A stretch of 59,423 bases of DNA from Oculatella sp. LEGE 06141 (GTDB lineage: Bacteria; Cyanobacteriota; Cyanobacteriia; Elainellales; Elainellaceae): assembly GCF_015207605.1 (NCBI RefSeq), contig NZ_JADEWO010000042.1, positions 1-59,423 on the forward strand, given 5' to 3'. Below the pieces are notes generated by a model. The model saw nothing but the letters and a program-made list of their open reading frames with translations. It did not search any database and was not told the origin of the DNA. This document shows, piece by piece, positions 1-10,100 of this stretch; within the stretch, counting starts at the first letter, position 1; every line of letters begins with the position of its first letter. A program made the translations under genes and the position numbers.

Positions 1-121
1 CACAGGGTGGGGCGAGGCGATATGTTAGTAGACATCAAATGTCACCCAATGCATGGTCGTCTCCCACCCTGCGTCCCAGTGCTGAAGCTGAGTTTATATC
101 CTCCGCTTCAGTCCTGTCCCC

Positions 122-209
122 CCATAACGCCCATGCACCCGACCGCCAAGAGGTTATCTGTGAGCATTTGACCTTATCTGCGGCGGGTGATGGGCAACGT
201 TAGCTGGCT
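122..209 (+). other. integron-type attC recombination site (attC1)
   Basis: Long imperfect inverted repeat. The left arm 126-147 (TAACGCCCATGCACCC...) pairs with the right arm 182-201. The right end carries the core box GTTAGCT at 199-205, where an integrase would cut after the G. The left arm has one extra base (G135 in CATGCACCC) that has no partner in the right arm (CATCACCC read on the other strand). Such an extrahelical base is a hallmark of folded attC sites and sets strand choice. Length (about 85 nt) is in the attC range. The R'' box on the left (ATAAC) is degenerate. Confidence 0.72.
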
Positions 210-297
210 TTGTTTGTAAGTTATGGCGGTAATTTTGCAGGTTACCTGTTGGACTCAATGATTATTTCGTCGTTCATGTATCAATTTGCTGGTGAAA

Positions 298-558
298 ATG
301 TCTAAATACTGGCGCTATCCAGCAAGAGTTCTGGGTTGTTTACGGAACGGAGAAATTACAATCATTCCTTGTGCTGGTATTGGACTGGCAGATGGTAGAG
401 ATCAGGAAACACCTCCCGCTCAAATGATTCCGATCGATTTGAGAATGCTAAACAGCGAGTTTGATGTGTTGTTCGATCGCGCTTCAGGTTACTTTGTCAA
501 AACCCTGCGTAAAGATAAATATTGCCCTGAGGCAGATTGGGAGCAAATTAGCTACTAG
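298..558 (+). CDS. small hypothetical protein, cassette-borne
   Basis: An 86-residue protein that I do not recognise as a named family. It is soluble and mixed in composition, has no signal peptide or membrane segment, and reads as a compact alpha/beta protein (KYWRYPARVLGC near the N-terminus, IPIDLRML in the middle). The ATG at 298 is preferred over the upstream TTG at 286 because GGTG lies just upstream of it. It sits directly after attC1 and 35 bases before the toxin gene, so by position it is the first gene of an integron-type cassette. It could be an accessory partner of the toxin-antitoxin pair or simply a passenger. Confidence 0.6.
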   Translation: MSKYWRYPARVLGCLRNGEITIIPCAGIGLADGRDQETPPAQMIPIDLRMLNSEFDVLFDRASGYFVKTLRKDKYCPEADWEQISY

Positions 559-581
559 ACTTTGCAAACTATGGTTGATAG

Positions 582-1140
<559 letters not shown>

Positions 1141-1153
1141 ACAGGGTCGTTAG

Positions 1154-1378
1154 CTGGCTCCGCACCAAGGTCTTGCACTTGTCATTAAAGGCGATCGCTC
1201 ATATCCAAAACGTCCCCGTAGCGATCGGGGTAGACCGTGTTTTGAGGCGATCGGTTTGGTAGCAACCGTTCCGGAAGGTAATGGTGGAAACAGGTTAGTG
1301 AAAGCGATCGATGAAACGCTTCAAGTTAAGAGGTTGGGGGCGATCGATGCAGCGGATTGCCCCATTCCCTTGTGTTAA
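1154..1378 (+). pseudogene. possible start-less ORF remnant in the second cassette
   Basis: A 74-codon open frame begins right after the TAG of the attC2 core box and ends at TAA 1376-1378. It has no ATG, GTG or TTG near its beginning. The translation is protein-like in part (FEAIGLVATVPEGNGG, LVKAIDETLQVKRL) but contains several HIP1 octamers, which bias frames toward GDR and AID. It could be the tail of a gene cut by cassette recombination, or chance. The rest of 1141-1481 holds no other gene that I can see. Confidence 0.25.
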
Positions 1379-1410
1379 GTTGAACATCATCTGCGATCGC
1401 TGATTTTAGT

Positions 1411-1422
1411 CGTTAGCTGGCT
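1411..1422 (+). other. isolated attC core-box copy
   Basis: CGTTAGCTGGCT at 1411-1422 repeats exactly the right end of attC2 (1148-1159) and the first 11 bases match attC1. No convincing left arm can be paired with it within 100 bases upstream, so it looks like a degraded third attC or a junction left by cassette loss. Confidence 0.45.
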
Positions 1423-1481
1423 AAGTTATCGGTAGGAACGTGACCGAGATAATCTGTGGGACACAACATTAAATTGCTTTT

Positions 1482-2330
1482 ATGGAAAACAAAGCAGCAC
1501 AGATTTCTGTTCATGCATGGGAATCGGATGGGATTTTGCTAGAGCAATATGCTTATACATCAGGCTTTGTGGAGCCGCTTGCTAAACATTCTCATGAAGA
1601 ATATCAGTTTGGTTTAAGTTTTGACTGCAACGGTGAATATTATTATCGCGGTAAGTACCATTCCATTCCAACTGGAAGCTTGAGTGTGATCCATTCCGGT
1701 GAAGTTCATGCACCCAGCGATCGCACTCATCTCACTGCACCTGCCCATTTTGAAATGATGCATATCAATCCAACATGGTTACAAACGGTTGCGGCTGAAA
1801 TGGCTGAAAAGACTGTCAGTCTTCCCTTCTTCTCAGCAGCATTTCTCACTGATTCAATGTTGAATCAGTTGTTTTTAACATTGCAGACAGCGGCAAAGCA
1901 GAGGAATTCTAAGTTGGAGTACGATGTAGCCCTTTGGGATTTTCTCTCCTGTCTGATTAGTCGCTACGGCTCAAATAGCCCTTCTGTTCGTTATTTAAAG
2001 TCAAGCCGTACAGATGTCATGCTTGCTTGTGACTATCTTCAAGCTCACTATACCAGTGATATTTCTTTAGACACGTTGGCCGCGATCGCCGGATTAAGTC
2101 GATTTCATTTCTGCCGTGTCTTTCGCAAAGAAGTCGGCGTGTCTTCTAGTGTTTACCAAACTCAGCTCCGAATTGCTCAAGCAAAGAAGCTGTTGGCTCA
2201 GGGATACTCGATCACCGAGGTTGCCACCACAACAGGGTTCTACGATCAGAGTCATTTTGGCTGGCACTTCAAACGTCAAGTTGGGGTGTCACCAGGAGCG
2301 TATGTCAGCAAAACAGCAATATTTTCCTAG
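1482..2330 (+). CDS. AraC-family transcriptional regulator
   Basis: A 282-residue regulator. The N-terminal domain is an AraC-type cupin (HSHEEYQFGLSF near residue 36) that would bind a small effector. The C-terminal 100 residues form the two helix-turn-helix motifs of the family: LDTLAAIAGLSRFHFCRVF, then SITEVATTTGFYDQSHFGWH followed by FKRQVGVSPGAY. It lies 68 bases upstream of the SDR gene and in the same direction as the SDR and aldo/keto reductase, so these enzymes are its most likely targets. The effector cannot be deduced from the sequence. Confidence 0.9.
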   Translation: MENKAAQISVHAWESDGILLEQYAYTSGFVEPLAKHSHEEYQFGLSFDCNGEYYYRGKYHSIPTGSLSVIHSGEVHAPSDRTHLTAPAHFEMMHINPTWLQTVAAEMAEKTVSLPFFSAAFLTDSMLNQLFLTLQTAAKQRNSKLEYDVALWDFLSCLISRYGSNSPSVRYLKSSRTDVMLACDYLQAHYTSDISLDTLAAIAGLSRFHFCRVFRKEVGVSSSVYQTQLRIAQAKKLLAQGYSITEVATTTGFYDQSHFGWHFKRQVGVSPGAYVSKTAIFS

Positions 2331-2398
2331 ACCTGTCAAAAGTATCCGGCATAGTATTCTGTCATTTATCGATCTTTGAGGAAATCAGGTCAGAAATT

Positions 2399-3292
2399 AT
2401 GTCAGAGATCAGCCGTCGTCAAATTCTCACAACTGGAGCGATCGGAATCACTGGATTTGCAACCGTAATGGCGGTTCAATCGGCTCAAGCAAATACCCAA
2501 ACTCCACCTGAACCTCAAGCTAGCGTAAATACTGACGGTCGATTTACAGGTAAAGTGGTGCTGATTACTGGAGCCACCTCGGGGATTGGAGAAGCGACTG
2601 CGCGGGCATTTGCTGCCGAGGGAGCTACTGTTCACTTTTGCGGTCGGCGGGAAATGTTAGGGGAGCAGATTGCTCAAAGTATTTGTGATATAGGCGGAAA
2701 AGCGACGTATCAACGAGCCGATGTCCGAATTGAGGAGGATGTAAAAGCGTTTGTGGATGGCTGCGTAGAGCAGTATGGGCGCATCGATATTGCTTTTAAC
2801 AATGCTGGAATTGAAAGTTCTCCTAGCACCATAGCCGATCGCTCTCTAAACGATTGGATGGATGTCATGACGACAAATGCAACTGGCGTTTTTTTATCAA
2901 TGAAGTATGAGATTCCGCATATGTTGCGTCAGGGCAACGGTGTGATTGTCAACAACGCATCGGTTTCTAGTCATGTTGGTTTTGCGACTATTGCACCCTA
3001 CAGTGCCAGCAAACATGCCGTTGTTTCACTGACAAAAGTTGCTGCGCTGGAATATGCAGACAAAAATATCCGTGTCAATGCGATCGCTCCGGGTGCAGTC
3101 GATACGCCCATGTTGCGCCGTGCTCTAGCAGCCTGGAATACAAACTTTGAAACCGTTTCACAGGATTATCCGATTAAGCGGATCGTTAGACCCGAAGAGA
3201 TCGCTAGAAGCGTGATGTTCCTCTGTTCTGATGATGCAAGCTGCATTACAGGTATGGATTTAGACGCAACAGGCGGCTATCTCACAAAGTAG
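2399..3292 (+). CDS. SDR-family oxidoreductase with a Tat-type signal
   Basis: A 297-residue short-chain dehydrogenase/reductase. The Rossmann motif TGATSGIG is at residues 57-64, NNAG at 134-137, and the catalytic pair YSASK has Tyr201 and Lys205. The first 32 residues are extra: SRRQIL with Arg6-Arg7, a hydrophobic stretch GAIGITGFATVMAV, then an AQA cleavage-like site. That is a twin-arginine signal, suggesting that the folded, cofactor-loaded enzyme is exported or membrane-tethered. Export of an NAD(P)-dependent enzyme is unusual. The substrate is unknown. The gene follows the AraC regulator and precedes an aldo/keto reductase, which suggests one carbonyl-detoxification unit. Confidence 0.88.
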   Translation: MSEISRRQILTTGAIGITGFATVMAVQSAQANTQTPPEPQASVNTDGRFTGKVVLITGATSGIGEATARAFAAEGATVHFCGRREMLGEQIAQSICDIGGKATYQRADVRIEEDVKAFVDGCVEQYGRIDIAFNNAGIESSPSTIADRSLNDWMDVMTTNATGVFLSMKYEIPHMLRQGNGVIVNNASVSSHVGFATIAPYSASKHAVVSLTKVAALEYADKNIRVNAIAPGAVDTPMLRRALAAWNTNFETVSQDYPIKRIVRPEEIARSVMFLCSDDASCITGMDLDATGGYLTK

Positions 3293-3427
3293 GTTAGCGG
3301 TAATTGAACATGGCAAGATTGTAGAAGCCCAAAACGTTTGAGCGATCAACATCAAGCAGATCAGTTTTTCTGGAGAGTCTATCCTCTAAACCCCTTACCC
3401 GATCGACTGGCACAGTAGAGAAAAATT

Positions 3428-4471
3428 ATGCAATACACAACCCTTGGCAGAACTGGCTTAGTGATATCGCGGCTCTCTTTTGGGGCAATGACCTTTGGTG
3501 AAGGTCAGCTTGTTCCTGGAGTCACCAACAGCATTGATCAGTCGATGGCGGATCAAATGGTTGGTCGCGTCATGGATGCTGGAATTAACCTATTTGATAC
3601 TGCCGATGCCTACACCAATGGACAATCGGAAGTTATGCTAGGCAAAGCCCTTGCAAATCGTCGAGATGAGGTGATCATCGCCACAAAAGCAGGCTTTCGA
3701 TTGGGGAACGCCATTACCGATGCCGGGTCATCTTATCGTCACATCATGATGGCGGCAGAAGCCAGTCTGAAGCGACTCAACACTGACTATATCGATCTTT
3801 ATCAGCTTCATATCCCTGATCCAATCACGCCTCTAGAAGAAACCTTACGCGCTTTAGATGATCTGGTGCGGCAGGGCAAAGTGCGCTACATCGGCTATTC
3901 CAATTTTCCGGCGTGGAAAGCGGCAAAAATGGTGGGCATTCAAAAACACCACAACTATGCTCAATTTATTGCGGCGCAAATGTATTACTCGTTGCTGGGT
4001 CGAGATTTGGAACATGAAGTCGTTCCGTTTGTCGAAGATGCAGGCATTGGGGTATTGGTATGGAGTCCTTTAGCGGGTGGCTTTTTGAGCGGCAAATATA
4101 CCCGCAAAAACCCAACGCCAGCAGGAGCCAGATTGAACGAGTTCAAGCTGCCGCCAATCGATGTAGAGCAGGGCTATGACGTAGTGGATGCTATTACGCC
4201 AATTGCTCAAGCCCATGATGCATCTCCTGCTCAAGTGGCGATCGCCTGGATTCTCACCAAACCCTTTATTTCTTCTGTCATCGTTGGAGCCAATAAAATG
4301 CACCAGCTTGAAGACAACTTGAAAGCGGCAGATCTCACGCTCTCTACAGCCGAGATTGAGCAACTGGATATCCTCACTGTCCCACCCTCGCTTTACCCGG
4401 GTTGGATGCAAGGCTTGGGTTGGGATGCCAAAGTCAAAGCAGCCTTCGATACAGATTCCAAGAGTCAGTGA
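3428..4471 (+). CDS. aldo/keto reductase
   Basis: A 347-residue NADP-dependent aldo/keto reductase. It reduces aldehydes or ketones in the cytoplasm. The catalytic tetrad is present: Asp57, Tyr62 (DTADAYTNG), Lys87 (IATKAGF) and His128 (YQLHIPDP). The usual GYSNFPAWK loop and the C-terminal cofactor motif SSVIVGANKMHQLEDNLKA are also seen. Length is typical for the YajO/Tas-like group. It lies 135 bases downstream of the SDR gene on the same strand and is probably under the same AraC-type control. The exact substrate is not recoverable. Confidence 0.92.
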   Translation: MQYTTLGRTGLVISRLSFGAMTFGEGQLVPGVTNSIDQSMADQMVGRVMDAGINLFDTADAYTNGQSEVMLGKALANRRDEVIIATKAGFRLGNAITDAGSSYRHIMMAAEASLKRLNTDYIDLYQLHIPDPITPLEETLRALDDLVRQGKVRYIGYSNFPAWKAAKMVGIQKHHNYAQFIAAQMYYSLLGRDLEHEVVPFVEDAGIGVLVWSPLAGGFLSGKYTRKNPTPAGARLNEFKLPPIDVEQGYDVVDAITPIAQAHDASPAQVAIAWILTKPFISSVIVGANKMHQLEDNLKAADLTLSTAEIEQLDILTVPPSLYPGWMQGLGWDAKVKAAFDTDSKSQ

Positions 4472-4665
4472 AAGAGCTAGGTGAAGCATAGGAGTGATAG
4501 GCAGTCCCCCCACAAGCAGCCCCCATAAAGCCTGGCGCAGCGGATTGTTCAAAATTACCAGTACGTTGCAGAAGATACTTACAACCGCCGACCAGGATCG
4601 TTGGGAGCTTGCGCGCGGCGTGATAGTGAGCGAGACTTGCAAGAGAAAAAGGATGGCGACACAAG

Positions 4666-5265
4666 ATGAGACCGGAGGAAATTGCAAAAAGCTACGATCA
4701 AATCGCCGACGTTTGGAACAGCGACGCATTTCCTCGCACGGATGGAGTTAAGCAGCACGAACGAGCTATCGCTTTTGTGAAAGAAAAGCAATACGCCCTG
4801 GATATTGGTTGCGGGTGCAACGGCAGAATCATCGACCTTCTGAGGCGTTACGGATTCTCCGTCGAAGGAGTTGATATTTCAGGCCAGATGGTCGAACTAG
4901 CAAAGCAACGTCACCCTGACATTACTTTTCATCAGGCAGACATTTGCAGTTGGCCGTTCCCCAGACGATACAACTTCATTTCAGCATGGGACAGCATTTG
5001 GCATCTGCCTTTGCAGGAGCATGAAATGGTGTTGAAACGGATTTTGGAAGTCCTGATGCCCGGAGGAATTTGTATATTTACCACAGGCGGACTGGATGCG
5101 CCTACTGAAAAAGTAGACGGCGCAATGGGGCATCAGATGTATTACAGCGTGCTTGGCATTCCTAAAATGCTCGAAGTGTTATCGGAAGCAGGATGTATAT
5201 GTAGGCACCTGGAGTACGATCAGTATCCAGAGCAACATCTTTATGTCATCGCACAAAAGGTTTGA
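4666..5265 (+). CDS. class I SAM-dependent methyltransferase
   Basis: A 199-residue methyltransferase of the small UbiE/ubiquinone-type fold. Motif I, ALDIGCGCNGRIIDLL, binds S-adenosylmethionine. The acidic end of strand 2 is VEGVDIS, and the post-I motif FHQADICSWPF places the adenine-binding Asp. SAWDSIWHLPL follows as motif IV. The protein begins with RPEEIAKSYDQIADVWNS, a common start in the family, which supports the ATG at 4666. The acceptor substrate is unknown. It is separated from the aldo/keto reductase by 194 bases with no obvious signal. Confidence 0.87.
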   Translation: MRPEEIAKSYDQIADVWNSDAFPRTDGVKQHERAIAFVKEKQYALDIGCGCNGRIIDLLRRYGFSVEGVDISGQMVELAKQRHPDITFHQADICSWPFPRRYNFISAWDSIWHLPLQEHEMVLKRILEVLMPGGICIFTTGGLDAPTEKVDGAMGHQMYYSVLGIPKMLEVLSEAGCICRHLEYDQYPEQHLYVIAQKV

Positions 5266-5435
5266 GCCAATGAGCGTACAAACAATCAACAGGCTTTAAA
5301 AAATCTGAGCGTTAACTCGTCCTTTTCTGAAATAAAACAGGACACAATGGCATCAATGGTGCAAACCGTTGCAACGACTCCATTAGAGGCTATCACCACC
5401 TTTTGCACTAATGAATTTAGTTCAACAGGCCAGAT

Positions 5436-6947
5436 TCACGCGGTACTGCCGCTGGGGTGATTGTCCCAGGTTACAATGTCTGGATCAACGGGCACGGTTC
5501 GGCAGCGATCGCAAATCCGACGATAGTAGGGCAACAGTTGAGAAACTGCCGCTTCCGAGGCTTCTAGCGATCGCAACAAAGATTGATGGGTCGAGAGAAT
5601 TTCTGCAATTAAAGCGGATTCATTGATTTGGGTTAACTGTCCGTGTTGCATCACGGCAATCCCATCACTCACTACCAAATCAACCGCACATCCCGTTTCT
5701 GCATACACTAACTGCCGCAGAGGATGGTTGAGCGGGATAAAGGCAGGAGTTGATAGCCGATATCCAACAATATCAGCCAGGTATCCTGGTTCAATCCGAC
5801 CGAGGCGATCGGCATACCCAAACGCCCGTGCGCCACCCTCTGTCCCCAGGCGAAACGCCTCTTCTGCCGATAGCCATTGTGCGGGTAGCGTTTGCGGAGA
5901 CTTATTGAGTAGCGCAGTAGCCTGCACCACCGACAGCATATTAACGCTGTCTCTAGAGCCACATCCATCGCTGGCCAGAGCCACATTAACCCCTGCCTGT
6001 ATGAAATGCCGTAGCGGCATCTGGCCGCTACCCAATTTCAAATTAGACAGCGGATTGTACACGGCACTGCTTCCCGCATTAGCCAGATGTTCAATATCGT
6101 TGGCTGTTGACCAAACACAGTGCTGTAAAGCCAAACGAGGCGATAGAATACCCAGTTCGGCTAAGTGAGCGACCATTGACCGCTGGTAAAGTAAGCCTGC
6201 TGTCACCGCTTGTAGCCGAGTTTCCAACACGTGCATCATCATCGGCAGGTTTTGCTGTTCTGCTAACTGATGCAATTGCAGCAAAAAGGTATCACTACAG
6301 CGCTGTGGAGCCGATGGCGCAACGATATAACCAACGCGATGCCGCTGCGGGTGATGCTGATGAGCTAGATGTTTAGCTAGATCCAGAAGGCGATCGCGAT
6401 CGGGAGGGGGTTGGGTATCCAGCGGTTGACGGATCACTGCTGGCATCTCCTCATCAAAAAACGGCACCGAGCGATGAAACGGTAAATCAAACAGACTCAC
6501 GCTTACCAACGCTCGTAATCCAATATCCTGATAGGCTCGAAACACCGCATCAATACAGTCCTGGGAAAACCAGGGAGCATGGTTGACATCATCAACAACA
6601 AAGGTAGTTCCAGTTCGCAATGCCTCGATCGCACCAATCATGGTGCGTAGATACACTTGCTCAGGAGTCAGCGGTTCTGCGCCAACCGGAGGTCGAACAA
6701 AATGCATCCATAGCTCCAGCGGCAGGTTATCATACCGTCCTTTATGAAAATGTTCGTGAGAATGAAAATGCCCGTTAATTAAGCCAGGAGCCAGCAGCAA
6801 GCCAGATGCGTCTATAACATGATCTGAATTTGAAGCAGTAGTTTGCCCGACTTCAACAATTTGATTGCCCTCAATTTTAATATCAGCAATTTGGGGCACA
6901 GCATCAGCGGACGACAAAACCAATCCATTTTTAATGAATAAACTCAC
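5436..6947 (-). CDS. amidohydrolase of the ATZ/TRZ and guanine-deaminase superfamily
   Basis: A 503-residue metal-dependent aminohydrolase. Metal ligands are seen as HxH in APGLINGHFHSHEHF, a later His in LALQHCVW, and Asp in ALASDGCGSRDSVNM. The ending GYLADIVGY is the usual composite-domain return. Relatives deaminate guanine, 8-oxoguanine, S-adenosylhomocysteine or triazines. The nearby urate genes make a purine-like substrate plausible, but this is inference. The start is placed at GTG 6947 because GAGGAG lies five bases upstream of it; the in-frame GTG at 6953 would overlap that ribosome site. It is transcribed alone on the minus strand. Confidence 0.85.
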   Translation of the reverse strand: MSLFIKNGLVLSSADAVPQIADIKIEGNQIVEVGQTTASNSDHVIDASGLLLAPGLINGHFHSHEHFHKGRYDNLPLELWMHFVRPPVGAEPLTPEQVYLRTMIGAIEALRTGTTFVVDDVNHAPWFSQDCIDAVFRAYQDIGLRALVSVSLFDLPFHRSVPFFDEEMPAVIRQPLDTQPPPDRDRLLDLAKHLAHQHHPQRHRVGYIVAPSAPQRCSDTFLLQLHQLAEQQNLPMMMHVLETRLQAVTAGLLYQRSMVAHLAELGILSPRLALQHCVWSTANDIEHLANAGSSAVYNPLSNLKLGSGQMPLRHFIQAGVNVALASDGCGSRDSVNMLSVVQATALLNKSPQTLPAQWLSAEEAFRLGTEGGARAFGYADRLGRIEPGYLADIVGYRLSTPAFIPLNHPLRQLVYAETGCAVDLVVSDGIAVMQHGQLTQINESALIAEILSTHQSLLRSLEASEAAVSQLLPYYRRICDRCRTVPVDPDIVTWDNHPSGSTA

Positions 6948-7048
6948 GTCCACTCCTCATTTAACCCAAATTAACCCTGTAGCAGACTCAGGGTACGCAT
7001 AGAACTAGATTGTGTCCGTTTGTTGTGTACCAAATTTCGGTAAATGAG

Positions 7049-7082
7049 AGAAAAAGATAGGGGCAGTGTTTCTCACTGCCCC
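7049..7082 (-). terminator. intrinsic terminator of the repeat-protein gene
   Basis: On the minus strand a perfect 9-bp stem GGGGCAGTG/CACTGCCCC (7060-7082, 5-nt loop) is followed by TATCTTTTTC. It lies 57 bases past the stop of the large repeat-protein gene and fits a Rho-independent terminator. Confidence 0.75.
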
Positions 7083-7139
7083 TGTATTGATGTCAGATTA
7101 TGAGCGTTTGAGCCATATCTTTGATGGCTTAAACCGCAA

Positions 7140-10100
7140 TTAACTGAAGACGGTCAAGCCGCCTGCGGCAAGAACTCCAGCGATCGCAGCCGTTGCCACA
7201 GAAGTTAAAGCCGCACCAAACAGCCACCAAGCTGCTGTAGCCACCGTTTTTTGAGCCTCTCTAGCCTGCTCCTTAGCTTTACCTTGCAGCTCTTTGATAC
7301 GTTTTTCGGCTTCTGCTTGCAGCCATTTTGCCCGACCCAGCACGCTATCTCGTGCCGCTTCAACTTGATCAATGATGCGGTCAGCCTGTGCTTCAGACAT
7401 ATCAGAACGAGAGCTGAGCAACGCAACCAGAGTATCTCGATCAAACTGGGAGAGGCGATCGCCCAAGGCATCAAACCCAGCTTCCGGGTCATCGAACAGC
7501 TTTCTTAGATCCCGTTTAATTCCCTCGTAGTTGAGTTCCTCCCGATCGAGTGAATTCAGATACTCTCGAACCTGAGCAAAAACACCATCCACCACCGATT
7601 GCAGCCGACGTTGCAGTTTTTGACCCTGTTCAATCAATTGGTTACCCACCGATTCAACTTGATCCACAATCCGGTTAGCTTCATCTTCAGAGATATCGTC
7701 TCGCTCTGACAGGAGCGCCACCAGCGTGGAGCGATCGAACTGGGAGAAGCGATCGCCGAGTTGCTCCAATCCTGCCCCCGGCTGTTTGAGCAACCGTTGC
7801 AAGTCACGACGAATCCCTTCTGGATTCAGCTCGTCTTTGTGCGTGTTCCGCAAATACTCGCTCAGGTTGGTTGGGAAATCGCGGACTTGCTTTGCGGTAC
7901 GCTTTGCCAATTGTCGGGGCGCTCGTACAACGTTGCCAATGGTTTCTTGTACCTGATCGATCAACTGGTTGATCTGATCTTCATTCAAATCGTCCCGCTG
8001 GTTGAGCAACGCCACCAACGTATCTCGATCAACCTGAGAGAGGCGATCGCGTAAGGCCAACGCCCCGGTTCTGGGTTGATTGAGTAGGGTCGTCAGATCG
8101 TGGCGAATCCCCTCTGGATTAAGTTCGTCTAGATTGGTATTTCGCAAATAGTCGGCTATTTGGCTCATCACCTGGTCGTATTGCTCCTGCGCTTGACTGG
8201 CGACCTGTTGCGGCACCTGCAAAACCGTATCTCGAACGGACTCAACCTGATCGATCACCCGGTTGATCTGCTCCTCGTTCAGGTCTTGACGCTGGGATAA
8301 CCACTGAACGAGCGTGTCGCGATCGAACTGAGACAGTCTCTCACGCAGCGCTAGCGCCCCTGCTTGTGGATCGTCCAGCAATGCTCGCAGTTCGCGCTGA
8401 ATGCCTTCTGGCTGAAGGTCTTCCAGGTTCGTATGCCGCAGATACTCTTCCACTCGTTGCTGCAATCCGATAGCCTCTGCTTGCACCTGCTCCCATTCCT
8501 CCCGAGAGCGATTGAGAAACATATCGCGAGCGCTTTCAAGCTGGCTTAAAACTTGCTCTGCTTCATCCTGGCTCAGGTCTTGCCGTCCGGCCAGCAGCAT
8601 TTGCATCAGCGTGTTGCGGTCAAACTGAAGTATTCGATTACCTAACACTTCATAGCTAACCTCTGAATCGGCTAAGACCCCGATAAAGTTTGGCTGAACG
8701 TCCTCTGAAGTCAACGTTTCTTTAGGCGCAGATTTCAGGTAATCTTCAACCCGATTGCGTAAGTCCTGCGATCGCTCCTGTTCTTCTGCGATCTGCACTT
8801 GATCAAGAACTTCACGACGAATCACTTCTAACTCATCGGCAATGTCGTTGATCTGTTGGGGAAGCGTTCCCTCTCGTTGGTTTAAGATATCTACAAAATA
8901 GGTTCGGTTTAAACGTTCTAGCTGCTGCCGCACTAATCCTGGATCGGCCTCTGGATCGTAAATGACCTCTCGAAAGCCCTGATCGAGACTATCCGGTTTC
9001 AAATACCACGATGGAGAATCGAGCAGGTAATGTTCAACATCGGTTTGCAGCCCCTGAACGCTTGAACGGGCACCATCGCTCACCGCATGGCTAACCTTGC
9101 CAGCTTGCTCCTTAGCTTGCTGAACCAGCGTATTCAACTGTTCAGTGATGTTTTGGGTGTTTGGATCGGCTGGATTGGTTTGTTGCAACACGGTAGAAAC
9201 AAGGGTGTTAATACCCATCTGCAAGACCTGATCTCTCGTACTCGATCCTTGCGACTTCTGATTCTGCTGCGGTTGAAGGAGCTGCTGAAGGCGATCGCGC
9301 AATTGCTCCACGGATTGTCCGTTTTCTGGCATTGCCGATGCTAGCGTCTCGACCAATGCTGTTTGCACCTGATTCGGCGCTCCTTGACCGTTTTGCTGCG
9401 ATCGAGAGCCAACAACTTGCTTCCATGCCGCTTCTAGCTGGTCGGTTATCTGCTCAATTTCCTGCTGGGATAGGTCAGTGCGACTGCTCACCAAGTTGAG
9501 CAGCGTTTCACGGTTCACTGTATTGAGCAGGTCACCCTCTGCAATGGATTCCAGATCGGCATTCTGCAACAGCTTAACGAACTGATTGCCTACTCCAGCG
9601 AGATTAAGCTGAGGGACTTGCACGTTGGACAAGTAATCTTCAACCGTTTCTCGCATTTGATCAGGGGCGATCGCCGAGCGCAACTGCTGGGTAACAGCCT
9701 CTATCGACGCTTCCACCGTATTAACCACCTGGCTATTAACAGCAGTGCCGCTCAATGCGGTGGCAACGGTAGAGGTTATGCCCTGTGCGCCAGCGCCAGC
9801 GGCATTGGTAACCGAACCGACCAGAGAACCCACTGCTTGAGAACCCGACCAGAGCAGCAGCAAGAAGTAAACTGACCAAATCACAATGCTGACGATGGCA
9901 GCAAGCCACGCATTATTAATCAGGGTTAGCTTCACCGCCAGAAAACAGGCAATAAACAGGGCGACATTCACGATGAAGACAGTCCACCCGCCGACGCGCA
10001 ATTCAATGGTGCGGATTTTTTTACCCCAACCGTCTACATCCGTCTCTAAGGGATTGGTTCCCCCAGACAAACCGACTGCTACGGAAAAGTTAGTTAACAA

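Noticed and set aside
1-120. Inverted repeats CAGGGTGGG/CCCACCCTG and GCTGAAGC/GCTTCAG at the left edge
   Set aside because: They lack the attC core box and the window is cut here, so no safe assignment is possible.
4070-4729. 219-residue minus-strand open frame
   Set aside because: It is antisense to the aldo/keto reductase and methyltransferase start; composition is that of a shadow frame.
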